Part shown: positions 26,401 to 34,600 of the stretch, piece after piece | How positions within the stretch are numbered: position 1 is the first letter of the stretch | Layout: each line of letters begins with the position of its first letter | Assembly: GCF_009177095.1 (NCBI RefSeq) | Contig: NZ_AP021861.1 | Span: 1,842,501 to 1,906,500, forward strand | Direction of reading: 5' to 3' | Origin: Lacipirellula parvula | GTDB taxonomy: Bacteria; Planctomycetota; Planctomycetia; Pirellulales; Lacipirellulaceae | DNA: 64,000 bases | Made by a program: the position numbers and the translations under genes | Notes under the pieces: model-generated | What the model was told of the DNA's origin: nothing | What the model saw: the letters and a program-made list of their open reading frames with translations, nothing else | Databases searched by the model: none

Positions 26401-27145
26401 TCCTGCCGACGCGCGTGCGAGGAGAAGGTTTTCGTTCTCGCAACTAACCGGGGCGCTAGCGGTTGCCCGCGAGGCTGATCTCGCAGGAGCGGATGACGGA
26501 GAAGGGCTGGCTGCTAATTCGCTCGGCTTGGAAAAGGGAGATCGCGAAGGGAAGCTGCTCGGTACGGTCGCGCACGCGGCGCTCGAACGGATTGATTTCC
26601 GTCAGTCGGAAGAGGCCCGGGCTTTCTGCCGGTCGATTGCCGCGCTGATGCCCGATGCCGTGCCCGAAAAAACAGTGGAGCGGGCTGCCGATTTGGTCGA
26701 GCGGTTCCTGCAATCCCCGCGGGCGGCGGAGTTGGCGGCGGCGAAGATCGTCCGTCGCGAAGTCGAGTTCCTGCTGCCGTGGCCGCCAGCAGAGGAGGGG
26801 GGGAAGTCGCCCGCCGACGCAGAAACCGCCCAGCGTTACTTCCACGGCTACATCGACTGCCTCTACCAAGGCGCCGACGGCCGCTGGCGGCTGCTCGACT
26901 TCAAAACGAACCGCACGTCGGCGGGGAATTTGGATGCGGTCGCGAACCAATACGAGGCGCAACTGCTCGTCTATACCCTGGCGATCGAGCAAGCCCTCGG
27001 CGAGCCGCTGGCGGAAGTGGCGCTGGTGATGCTGGACTCGGAGGTCGAGCGGAAGTTCAATTGGGAGCAGCGGGCGCGAGCGGCGCATGTGAAGCAGATC
27101 AATCAAGCGATCGCCGGTTTACTTTCCCCGCCTGCACGCATTTAG
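23495..27145 (+). CDS. addA: AddA-like UvrD-family helicase with C-terminal nuclease
   Basis: A 1216-residue ATP-driven motor subunit. Q-motif-like LTDQQRAAL; Walker A SAGAGCGKT (Lys36); motif II VDEFQDTNPLQ (about 404); motif III FAVGDFKQSIYRFNGA; motif VI LLYVACTRAADYLL (about 866). The C-terminal PD-(D/E)XK nuclease domain has RLLDFKTNRT (Asp near 1135). This is the AddA domain order. The ATG at 23495 overlaps the addB stop, so the two subunits are translationally coupled. The complex unwinds and degrades broken ends, producing 3' tails for recombination. No defects seen. Confidence 0.93.
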   Translation: MSKSTAPVSKLTDQQRAALDARDRSVSLSAGAGCGKTFVLTERFLSHVDPTQVERAELNEIVAITFTDAAAREMRERIRNRCFQRLQAAGTETESAAWQRLMRSMDSARISTIHSFCTQLLRAHAVEAGLDPQFEVLDAATAELVKLETVDDRLRALLLERNESVLDLAAKRGLDRVRTEVAGLAGPLAMPAIERWRHATVDDVVARWQQYLAEEAAPSAIPDLLASEEAHRLRLIANPTLAESDKLYRHLDDLNRALQLVSSTDDAEGDAAIATRTPSVLEANLMLDNLRDMAMVKGKCTVKDWRDAEDFEEYKKACEVFRKRVDKSLLKKKFDETAARETAAQGLSLLRLVGDVTETLERSKSRRNQLEFDDLLARAHRLLTSPTNAAIRKELAGSTQLLMVDEFQDTNPLQVEIIQAFCGDDWRERGLFAVGDFKQSIYRFNGAEPQVSLNLRNELPPPGRLSLTTNFRSQPAVTNFVNAVFHGAFEQYEPLVPKREQATPVPAVEFLWTPGENSLADEEGAAADHAAETLGKKPKKGRRAGAARDARAVEADWIARRLVQLLNSDEPVVVDMINNVATPRKLKPGDVAILLRTLSDAQVYEEALRAHNLSYYLAGGHAFYSQQEIYDVLNLFRAVASEVDEIALAGALRSPLFSLTDETLYWLVERHKSLNGALAAAERLPAELEAGEAVKVRRAAATINKLRLEKDRLLVADLFALAMERTGYDAVLLTEFLGPRKAANIEKLIEQARTLDRSSPGDLPGFITQLSEFVSRAPKEALAATQSEGGDVIRIMTIHYSKGLEFPLVVLPDLDRQRNAGTTTPVLDASLGPLVPLPSDEREGLIGMDLYRYAEGVEDLAERRRLLYVACTRAADYLLISSNIDDPENPKRDLLQLIDQQVSIVDGSLRQPLPPGYAAPQIRVTDELPEVAEAKGTQSRGSNLDKLVASVRQLATKSSGALPRGSEPIPADARARRRFSFSQLTGALAVAREADLAGADDGEGLAANSLGLEKGDREGKLLGTVAHAALERIDFRQSEEARAFCRSIAALMPDAVPEKTVERAADLVERFLQSPRAAELAAAKIVRREVEFLLPWPPAEEGGKSPADAETAQRYFHGYIDCLYQGADGRWRLLDFKTNRTSAGNLDAVANQYEAQLLVYTLAIEQALGEPLAEVALVMLDSEVERKFNWEQRARAAHVKQINQAIAGLLSPPARI

Positions 27146-27157
27146 TCTCGGAGTCTT

Positions 27158-28414
27158 GTGGACGCCCCAGTCAGTCAACGTGAATTTGCCCTCGACGTCG
27201 TTCGCCGCCTCCGCGATGCGGGACACGATGCGCTCTGGGCCGGCGGATGCGTTCGCGATCAGTTGCTCGGCATCCCACCGAAAGACTACGACGTGGCAAC
27301 GAGTGCTCGCCCCGAGCAAGTCCGCGAGTTGTTCGGACATCGGCGGACCCTCGCGATCGGGGCGTCGTTCGGCGTCATCTCGGTGCTCGCCCGCAAGCCG
27401 CTCGATCCGATCGAGGTGGCGACCTTTCGCACCGATGGCATGTATCTCGACGGCCGGCGGCCCGAGTCAGTGGCGTTTAGCGACGCGCGGCACGACGCCC
27501 ATCGCCGCGATTTTACGGTGAACGGGCTTTTCTTCGACCCCATCGCGGAAGAGGTCGTCGACTACGTTGGCGGCGTCGCTGATTTGGAGGCCCGCGTGTT
27601 GCGGGCGATCGGCGATCCGCAGCAGCGTTTTGTCGAAGACAAGCTTCGTTTGTTGCGAGCGGTTCGCTTTGCGGCAACGTACAGCCTCGCGCTCGAACCG
27701 GCGACGCTCGCCGCCGTGCAGTCGATGGCCTCGCAAGTTTCGCAAGTGAGCGGCGAGCGGATCGGCGCCGAGTTGCGGCGGATCGTGACGCACGCGTCGC
27801 GGGCACTCGGCGCCAGACTGCTCGCGCAAGCTGAACTATTGCCGCCGATCCTGCCCGAACTGGCGCCGCATGCCGCCGCCAACGATGCGCTCTGGCAGGC
27901 GGCGCTCTTACGACTCGAAACGCTGCCGAAGGCGACCGTCGCCTCGGGGTTGGCGGCGCTCTTCTACGGCATGATCGACGTGGCGCCCATGCGGGACGTT
28001 GGCCGACGACTAAAACTCTCGAACAAAGAGCTAGAGCGGGCGGCATGGTTGCTCGCGCAGTTGCCCGTCGTCATGGAGGCGGCGTCGCTCCCCTGGCCGC
28101 GGCTGCAGCGGCTGCTCGTGCACGAGGGAGCGCCTGAGCTGATGGAGCTTCTCGCGGCGAGCCTGCCGGCCGACGATGCGAGCCTGGTGCGCTGCGGTGC
28201 GGAACTCGCCCGCTCGCCGGAATCGCTCAATCCGCCGCCGCTCGTCACGGGCGACGACTTGCTGCGCAACGGCATTCGCGGCGGGCGGCACTTCTCGCCG
28301 CTGCTGGAATACTTGCGAGATCGGCAACTCGACGGCGAGCTCGCTTCGGTCGAGGAGTCGCTCGCGGCCGCCCGGAAATGGCTCGCTGAGCAGCCTACCG
28401 GCGACCAGCGGTAG
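27158..28414 (+). CDS. cca: CCA tRNA nucleotidyltransferase / poly(A) polymerase family
   Basis: A 418-residue class II nucleotidyltransferase. GGCVRDQLLG (29-38) and DYD (43-45) form the catalytic core, with the third carboxylate at IEVATFR and the conserved RRDFTVNGLFFDP (116-128). The long C-terminal helical domain resembles the bacterial CCA-adding and CC-adding enzymes. It adds or repairs the 3' CCA end of tRNA; A-adding or poly(A) activity cannot be excluded by sequence. It starts with GTG at 27158, only 12 nt after addA, so it is probably in the same operon. Confidence 0.88.
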   Translation: MDAPVSQREFALDVVRRLRDAGHDALWAGGCVRDQLLGIPPKDYDVATSARPEQVRELFGHRRTLAIGASFGVISVLARKPLDPIEVATFRTDGMYLDGRRPESVAFSDARHDAHRRDFTVNGLFFDPIAEEVVDYVGGVADLEARVLRAIGDPQQRFVEDKLRLLRAVRFAATYSLALEPATLAAVQSMASQVSQVSGERIGAELRRIVTHASRALGARLLAQAELLPPILPELAPHAAANDALWQAALLRLETLPKATVASGLAALFYGMIDVAPMRDVGRRLKLSNKELERAAWLLAQLPVVMEAASLPWPRLQRLLVHEGAPELMELLAASLPADDASLVRCGAELARSPESLNPPPLVTGDDLLRNGIRGGRHFSPLLEYLRDRQLDGELASVEESLAAARKWLAEQPTGDQR

Positions 28415-28500
28415 ACGAATCGCGGGCGGCGGCTTACGATCGAACCCCAGCGGCGCCAGCGTCGGCGCCAGTGGTTCATCAGCCCGCCGGAGCAGCGTCC

Positions 28501-29010
28501 ATGTCTCTCTTTTCCGCAGATATCGACGCCCTGTCGCTTCTCGCCCAAGCCGCGGCGGATGCTCCGCAGATCGACGGCATGTTCGCCGTCCGGCTACTGA
28601 GCCGCATTTTCCACATCATGTTCGCAGTCATCCTCGGTGGCGGCCTGTTTTACCTCCGTGCAGTGCTCGCGCCGGCGGGCGTCGACGCCTGTTATGCTGG
28701 TCGTCGCGCTGTTTGGGCGCGGTGGGTCGGCATCGCGACGCTGTTTCTCATCGGCAGCGGACTCTTCAACTACATCACGTTCGTCCGCGAAGCGAAGGCG
28801 ATGGGCGATCCATTGCCCTCGGCGTACCACATGTTGTTCGGCATCAAGTTTTTGCTCGCGCTCTTCGTCTTTTTCATGGCCGCCATCCTCGCGGGGAAAA
28901 CCTCGCTGGCCGACAAGCTGCGTGCAAACATGGCGATGTGGCTGAACCTCACCTGGACGGCGGTTATGGCGATCATCATCATCGGCGCCCTGATGCGAAC
29001 CTATCACTAA
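28501..29010 (+). CDS. Small four-span membrane protein
   Basis: A 169-residue protein from ATG 28501 (SLFSADIDAL). Four hydrophobic segments are visible: about 34-57 (IFHIMFAVILGGGLFYLRAV), 75-93, 112-130 and 148-164. A histidine in the first span (FHIMF) and the overall layout resemble CopD-like or cytochrome-b-like small membrane proteins, but I cannot name a family. It follows cca by 86 nt and precedes a small coiled-coil ORF on the same strand. Confidence 0.75.
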   Translation: MSLFSADIDALSLLAQAAADAPQIDGMFAVRLLSRIFHIMFAVILGGGLFYLRAVLAPAGVDACYAGRRAVWARWVGIATLFLIGSGLFNYITFVREAKAMGDPLPSAYHMLFGIKFLLALFVFFMAAILAGKTSLADKLRANMAMWLNLTWTAVMAIIIIGALMRTYH

Positions 29011-29049
29011 TCGGCCGACGCCGCTCCACTCAACTCACGAGATCTCCTC

Positions 29050-29220
29050 ATGGATAAGAAGGCAAAGAAGCGGATCGAAGTCATTCGTCAGAAGCTGGGG
29101 ACGCTGCAGCAGCAACTCGCCGGCGCCAAGCAACAGCCCGACGATCCGCAAGAACCGGCCCGCCTGCAGGCGGAGATCGACAAGCTGCAAGCCGAGATGA
29201 CGAAGCTCAAAGCGAGCTAA
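29050..29220 (+). CDS. Small coiled-coil protein (56 aa)
   Basis: From ATG 29050 to TAA 29218-29220. It is 56 residues long, almost entirely charged and helical: a Lys-rich start (DKKAKKRIEVIRQKL), Gln-rich middle (LQQQLAGAKQQ), a short Pro/Asp break (PDDPQEPA), then a second amphipathic helix (RLQAEIDKLQAEMTKLKAS). Heptad leucines fit an antiparallel helical hairpin. A CTCCTC stretch precedes the ATG, not a typical Shine-Dalgarno. The codon pattern and clean heptads make it likely real; the function is unknown. Confidence 0.72.
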   Translation: MDKKAKKRIEVIRQKLGTLQQQLAGAKQQPDDPQEPARLQAEIDKLQAEMTKLKAS

Positions 29221-29228
29221 GATGCACC

Positions 29229-29597
29229 CTAGCCCCTGGCTCCGCCAGGGGGTGAGCTTCCATTCCGGCAGATTTTGCTACGGTTTTACGAATTGCCGCG
29301 CAAAGCTTCCGGCTTGAGCGTGTGGCTGGTCAGCGCAGCTGCGAACGCCGACGGCGTTCAGGCATCCAGCCCAGGGTTGATCGCCACGCGATCTACCCTG
29401 GGGCTAGCGACGAGTCGTTGTTGGCCAACCCTGAAAGGGTTGCATCGCTGTGCGACTAGACCGTCGTGATTCAACCCTTTCAGGGTTGCCGACGAATCGC
29501 GCCTGGTGCCCCAGGGTAGATTGCTGTCGCAATCAACCCTGGGCTGGTTGATTGAACGCCGTTGGCGTTCTTCTTGTCAACCACTGCCCACTGCCCA
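29229..29597. repeat. Nested palindrome block in a convergent intergenic region
   Basis: A hairpin (CCCCTGGC/GCCAGGGG) at 29233-29251 is followed by four nested inverted pairs: 29343-29359 with 29554-29570; 29368-29381 with 29532-29545; 29390-29404 with 29508-29521; and, innermost, 29426-29442 with 29472-29488 (each arm itself a CAACCCT/AGGGTTG palindrome). It ends with two CCACTGCC-type units at 29580-29598 touching the DUF2585 stop codon. No gene inside. Confidence 0.92.
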
Positions 29598-29598
29598 C

Positions 29599-30171
29599 TT
29601 ACTCGCCTAGCTGCCAGTTCTTAATCGCCTCTACCGGCCAGAAGAGCATCAGCACGTTGAGCAGCAGGCTGTCGCGGATCCAGAGGAGCAGCCCCGCTTC
29701 GATGCCGACGAACAGGGCGAGCGTCCACCGCCAGCCGATGCGGCCGGCCACGGCGAAGCCGATGACGCAGGCGAGCAAATCGCCGAGCGAGTTAACCACC
29801 GAGTCGCCTGTGTAGCCGAGCGCCGCCGTCGCTTCGCGATAGCGGTTGATGACGAATTCGGAGTTTTCGACGATTTCCCAGAGCGCTTCGATCGCCGTGG
29901 CCGTGACGAGCCGCCCCTGCCACGACCAGCGCGGGACGAGCCAGGCGAGCGCCCAGTAGAAGATCAGCCCGTGCTGAAAGTGGGTGAAGCTGTACGGATC
30001 GAGCAGATGCTGCGACGTATGGCTGCTGTTCGCGTCGGCGATCCAGAACAACAGGCGATTGCATTCGCAGAACCAGACGCGGCCTTCGAGGCGGACGACG
30101 AACACCATCGCCGCCGTAATGCCCGCGACGGCGAGCGCTCCCCAATGGCGGCGGATCGTGGCGTGCATCAT
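29599..30171 (-). CDS. DUF2585 family membrane protein
   Basis: A 190-residue multi-pass membrane protein. The family hallmark SQHLLDPYSFTHFQHGLIFYW is present, with FCECNRLLFW before it and DSVVNSLGDLLACVIGF after it. Several hydrophobic spans; function unknown. The start is placed at the ATG pair 30168/30171; the open frame to 30348 reads through a dispersed repeat and gives the non-protein-like phrase LPLEGRAGEG. The stop codon TAA touches short-unit repeats. Confidence 0.85.
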   Translation of the reverse strand: MMHATIRRHWGALAVAGITAAMVFVVRLEGRVWFCECNRLLFWIADANSSHTSQHLLDPYSFTHFQHGLIFYWALAWLVPRWSWQGRLVTATAIEALWEIVENSEFVINRYREATAALGYTGDSVVNSLGDLLACVIGFAVAGRIGWRWTLALFVGIEAGLLLWIRDSLLLNVLMLFWPVEAIKNWQLGE

Positions 30172-30195
30172 TGCGAAAAAAAGATTAGACCCTGA

Positions 30196-30293
30196 GATCC
30201 CCTCCCCTTGATGGGGAGGGTTAGGGAGGGGTGATTGAAGCGGGTACCAGCGATCTACCCCCTCCCCAGCCCTCCCCTCAAGGGGGAGGGAGC
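30196..30293. repeat. Two-hairpin dispersed repeat, copy 2 (inverted relative to copy 1)
   Basis: The reverse complement of this segment aligns with 8188-8286: both ends have CCTCCCC/GGGGAGG hairpins and the centre retains GGTACC. It lies between the SdrD-like gene end and the DUF2585 start. Confidence 0.85.
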
Positions 30294-30314
30294 CAGAAAA
30301 TTTAAAGCAGCTCG

Positions 30315-31352
30315 TTAAGCCGCTGGCTTGCTGGCGACTTGCCGCCACGTCTCGGTGCGTTCGGCGGGAGTGCTTCCAGGTTGCGTGGCCGGCGGCGTCG
30401 CGACTTCAGCGACGGGCGGAGCGGCATGCAGCTCAAACGCCTGTTCGCGGGCAGCGTCTCGTTCAGCCGTTTCCGCTGGCTCTGCTTCTTCGTGACCGAC
30501 CGGCGCAAATGCGGCGTCCGGTTGATCGTTCGTTGCGAAGGCGTCGAACAGCATTGCGAGTAGCTCGTACCCTTCGGTGATCGCGGCGTCGAGATCAAGC
30601 TTCAGCGAGTTCTGCACTTCGCCGCCGCCGGCGTATTGCTTGTCGGCGCGGCGCCGCGACAGCGGGCTTGCATCATCGGCGGCAGCCGCGGGCGACTCGA
30701 CGACCTGTTGCTCAACGGTCGTGGCGACGGGCTGCGATTCCTCGATCGTCAGCGGCAGGACGAAACCGGCCCAGGGCGACGCCTGCAGCGGCGACTCCGG
30801 TTCGGGAATCGGCATGGGCGTTGGATTCGGCGCCGGCTCGTTGGGCGTCGGTTCCTCCGCCTCGTCGACCTGCGCGAAACGCTCGGCAAAATCGTAGCCG
30901 GTGAGATCAGCCCCCGGCATCACGACGATCTGGCTGATGAGATCGTTCGCTTCGTTCCAGCCGCCGCCGATGCCAAGCCACTCGGGGCCGTCGTCATAAC
31001 CGACGGGCTGCGTTTCGCGGATCGCGTAGACGCCTGGTTCGAGCGCGGGGAAGTCGTAGCGTCCCTCGGCGTCGGTGAGCGTCTCGGCGACGACGCGGCC
31101 GTCGTCGGCGAGGAGTTCGATCCGCACGCCGCTGATGCCGGCGTCGCCGGCGGTCGGTTGGTCGTTCGCGGCGGAGACGGCGACTACGCGCCCGGCGATG
31201 CTGCCGGGAATAAAGAGGTCGCCATCCGGAATCATCCCGGAGTCTGCAGGTTGCTCCAACAGCGGCGGCGCCAAATCGACGGCCATCAACAGCCGCGATT
31301 CCATACGCTCCACGCGGCAGACGCGGCGACACGCTGGCGTGGAGGGTGGCAT
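30315..31352 (-). CDS. Secreted protein with SdrD B-like domain and LEPR-xLL-like N-terminus
   Basis: A 345-residue protein. The N-terminal CRVERMESRLLMAVD matches the planctomycete LEPR-xLL type (here MESRLLMA), a signal-associated motif of cell-surface proteins in this phylum. Residues about 50-150 form one SdrD B/carboxypeptidase-like beta-sandwich: GSIAGRVV, then GVRIELLADDGRVVAETLTD, AEGRYDFPALEPGVYAIRET. The rest is Pro/Glu/Ala-rich low-complexity with no domain. It is probably displayed outside the cell. I see no second adhesion domain and no PEP-CTERM-like anchor. Confidence 0.75.
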   Translation of the reverse strand: MPPSTPACRRVCRVERMESRLLMAVDLAPPLLEQPADSGMIPDGDLFIPGSIAGRVVAVSAANDQPTAGDAGISGVRIELLADDGRVVAETLTDAEGRYDFPALEPGVYAIRETQPVGYDDGPEWLGIGGGWNEANDLISQIVVMPGADLTGYDFAERFAQVDEAEEPTPNEPAPNPTPMPIPEPESPLQASPWAGFVLPLTIEESQPVATTVEQQVVESPAAAADDASPLSRRRADKQYAGGGEVQNSLKLDLDAAITEGYELLAMLFDAFATNDQPDAAFAPVGHEEAEPAETAERDAAREQAFELHAAPPVAEVATPPATQPGSTPAERTETWRQVASKPAA

Positions 31353-31617
31353 AGCGGAGGCAGGCGGCGGGAAGGGGCGGGCGACTGCGGATCGACGCCG
31401 ACCAGCGCGCGGAGGCGTACCTCGGCGCGGGAGCGCGGCGTCTGCCGAGTCCTCATCGGACGAGGTCGCACGGAAGATTTAGCACGTGCGAAACCTTGAC
31501 GATTGTGCCGATGCAAGCGGTACGACGAGACGGCGCGGCGGCGCAGTTGCTTACAGCACTCGTTTGCCAGCGTGCTGGCAATTGCATCGCAGGCGACATT
31601 ACCGGCTGCGGTGCAGG
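31353..31617. other. Intergenic region between the SdrD-like and cytochrome genes
   Basis: 265 bases without a supported gene. Contains one hairpin, TTGCCAG/CTGGCAA with loop CGTG, at 31564-31581, just downstream of the giant cytochrome gene on its transcript. The lack of a T-tract makes terminator function uncertain. Confidence 0.45.
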
Positions 31618-34600
31618 TTAATGATTAAACAAGAACGCCGGGCTGTTGATGAGCGCCCAGGCGAGATCTTGCACTGCCGCGAGCCGCGGATTGGCGAGCA
31701 GGCGGGCCGCCTCTTCGAGCGAGCGATACTCGGCGTCGCTCTGCAGGTAATGGCAGAGCAGCTTGGTGCGTTCCGGCTCGCTCAACTCCCGCGCGGCGAG
31801 GAGGGCGCGCCACGGCGCCGGCTGCTCAGGCTGCGTGAGGGTGGCTTCGGCGGCGGTTGTGGCGATGCGGACCCGGCCAAGTAGATGGTTGCCGCCCAGG
31901 AACTGCTGATCGAGCTCGATGGTGATCCGCGTTCCCGCCCGCGCGACAAGCGGCCGCGAGAGCGTAAAAATCGCCGTGTGCGTTTGACCGAATTGCGGAG
32001 CGATCGCCCAGCCCGTTTCGACCTTGCCGTCGATGGCCCGCGCGACGTCGTACCCATCCTGACCAAAATCGGCCTCGGCGGTGCGGAATTTCAAGCGACG
32101 AAGTTTGCCGGGCGACGCCGCGTCGGACGCGAACGCCCGAATTTCACTGAGCACAAAGTTGCCGTCGGGCCCCCGACCAGGACCGCGGGCGGGAAATTGA
32201 TCGTCGGCCAGCGTTTCCAGTCGAATCGCCCGAATCTCGCCAAGCGGGGCCTCGAACGTGAGCTTGTAAGTCCCCAGCCCTGTGCCGCCGGTGGAAACGA
32301 TCGATCCATCGTCGGCGGCGGTGAGCGTAGCGCCCATGCTGGGCGTTGCTCCAAGTGCCGCAAGAGTCTTCCATTCGATCGGGCGATTCGCGGCACGCCA
32401 CGCGTCGAAGCTTGGCTCAAGCGCCGCGGCCCGCTCGGCCACGGCGGTGGCGAGGCGAGCGCCTTCATCGCTGGGGGCGGCGAGCATCTCGGCGCCGGCC
32501 GCGCGTTCTTCCGCCGTTGGCGCTCGATTGAGCACCCGCATGAAGACTTCGTCGACGAGCGATCCGTCGTCCGCGGTTGCCGCGGTGAGCTTCGCCAATT
32601 CGCTGTCGGGATCGCTGATGGCCGCCGCGAACGTGGGGCCGTTGAGGAGCGCCATCACCGGACCGAGCTGCAGATCGCTGGATCGTTCGCACTCGCAGCC
32701 GCTCTCGCGGGCCGGTCGGCCGAGCTTCGATAGCAGGCCGCTTTCGACTTCGATCATTGAATCAGGCAGCGCCGCCGCCCGCGTTCCCGCCGGCACGCCG
32801 GGGAACTGCGACTTCGAGCCAACGACGCGGAACACGGCGTCGTACAGCGCCTCGGCCGGCAATCGGCGGGGAAGGGCGTGCGAGTAATTCCGCAGGTCGT
32901 CGGCGTTCCAGCGATTCGTCTGGTGCGACAGCTGGTACGTTCGCGAGTTGCAAATGAGGCGAATGAGTTGCCGCACGTCGAACTTGCTGACGACGAACTC
33001 GTCGGTGAGGTAGGCGAGCAGTTCGGGATTCGTCGCCGGGTTGCCGGCGCGGATGTCGTCGATCGGTTCGATGAGGCCGGCGCCGAGCAGGTGGGCCCAC
33101 ACGCGGTTGGCGTAGCTGCTCGCAAAGTATGGGTTGTCGGCGGAGGCGATCCAGTCGGCCGCCTGCTGGCGGAGCGTTTGATTCGCTTGCTCATTCTCGG
33201 TGCGGGGACTTTTCACCGGGAAGGGGAACTTGGCCGACGCCGGCTTGCCGGTGCGGAGATGCGTCATCACGCCGCCGGGAGTATCCGCGACAATTTCAAA
33301 CAGCGGTTGCGCCGCTTCAACCGCCGAGCCCGCCACCGTGCGATCACCGCTCGCGGGATCCTTCTCCAGTTTCACGTCGGCGAAGTACGCCGCCCAACCG
33401 TAATAGTTATCCTGAGTCCACTTTTCAAACGGATGGTCGTGGCACTTGTTGCAGTTGAAGCGAACCCCGAGGAAGACCTGCGTCGAGGTCTCCGCCATCA
33501 GGTCGGGCGTGCGGAGCGCCTTGAAGTACGAACCAGCCGGATGCTCGCGATTCGAACCGGCGGCCGTGAAAATTTCGTGCACGAATTGATCGTACGGGCG
33601 ATTCTCCGCGACGGCGGTGCGGATCCACTGGCGGAACCCCGCGGCGCCTTCGCTGCCGAGGAACTTGCCGTTCACCATTAAGAGGTCGGCCCAACGATTC
33701 GTGAAATGCTCAATGAAGTCGTCGCTGCCGATCAATTGATCGATGACGGCGGAACGCTTCGTCCGGCTATCGCGATCGTCGGCGAGGAAGACGCGAACCT
33801 GGTCGGCCGTCGGCGGCAGGCCGGTGAGATCGAGATGGATTCGCCGCAAGAATTCTTCGTCGGTGCAGAGTCCGCTTGCGGCGATCTTCATCCGCGCGAG
33901 CTTCGCGTCGACGAGTTCATCGATGTGGTTGTAAACCGGCTGCGGCTCCGCAGCGAAACCCTCGCGATCGCCCATCACGGTCAGCGTCGTCGCGGCGTAG
34001 GCGCCTTCGTAGCGGGCGAGCAGCGGCGCTTCGCCGCGGCGGATCGCGGTCACCTTGCCGGTGGCATCGGCGGTGGCCGTTTCGGTGTCGCCGCTTTCGA
34101 TGAACGCGTCCTCGGTGACGTCGCGTTCGCTGCCGTCGCTGTAGCGGGCGATCACCTGCATCGCGAGCGTCGCGTCGGCGTCGTTCACTACCGGGTTTTG
34201 CGGGGCGAGTGCGATCGACACGACCCGCGGCGCCTCGGGATTGAAGCGGGCGCCCTCGGCGATCCAGCGACGCATGATTTCGTACCGCCGCGAACCGACT
34301 TCGGTGACGGCATTCCCGCCATGCGGTACCGCGCCGATGGCTTTCATCAGCATCAGGCTTGCCGCAGGATCAGCGCGGTTGATGCGGCGAGCGGCCAGAT
34401 CGTCGGTGAGCGCACGATGATCGCCCAGCGGGTTGTACCCGCGGAGCGACAGCATAAAACCGTTCTGCCCTTCGCGCGAACCGTGGCAGGTGCCGGAGTT
34501 GCAGCCGAGTTTCGCGAGCACTGGCATCACGTCGGTGAGAAACTCGACCGGCGGTTGATTGGCGTCAGCGGCGATTGGCGCGGCGGCGTCAGCGGGCGCC

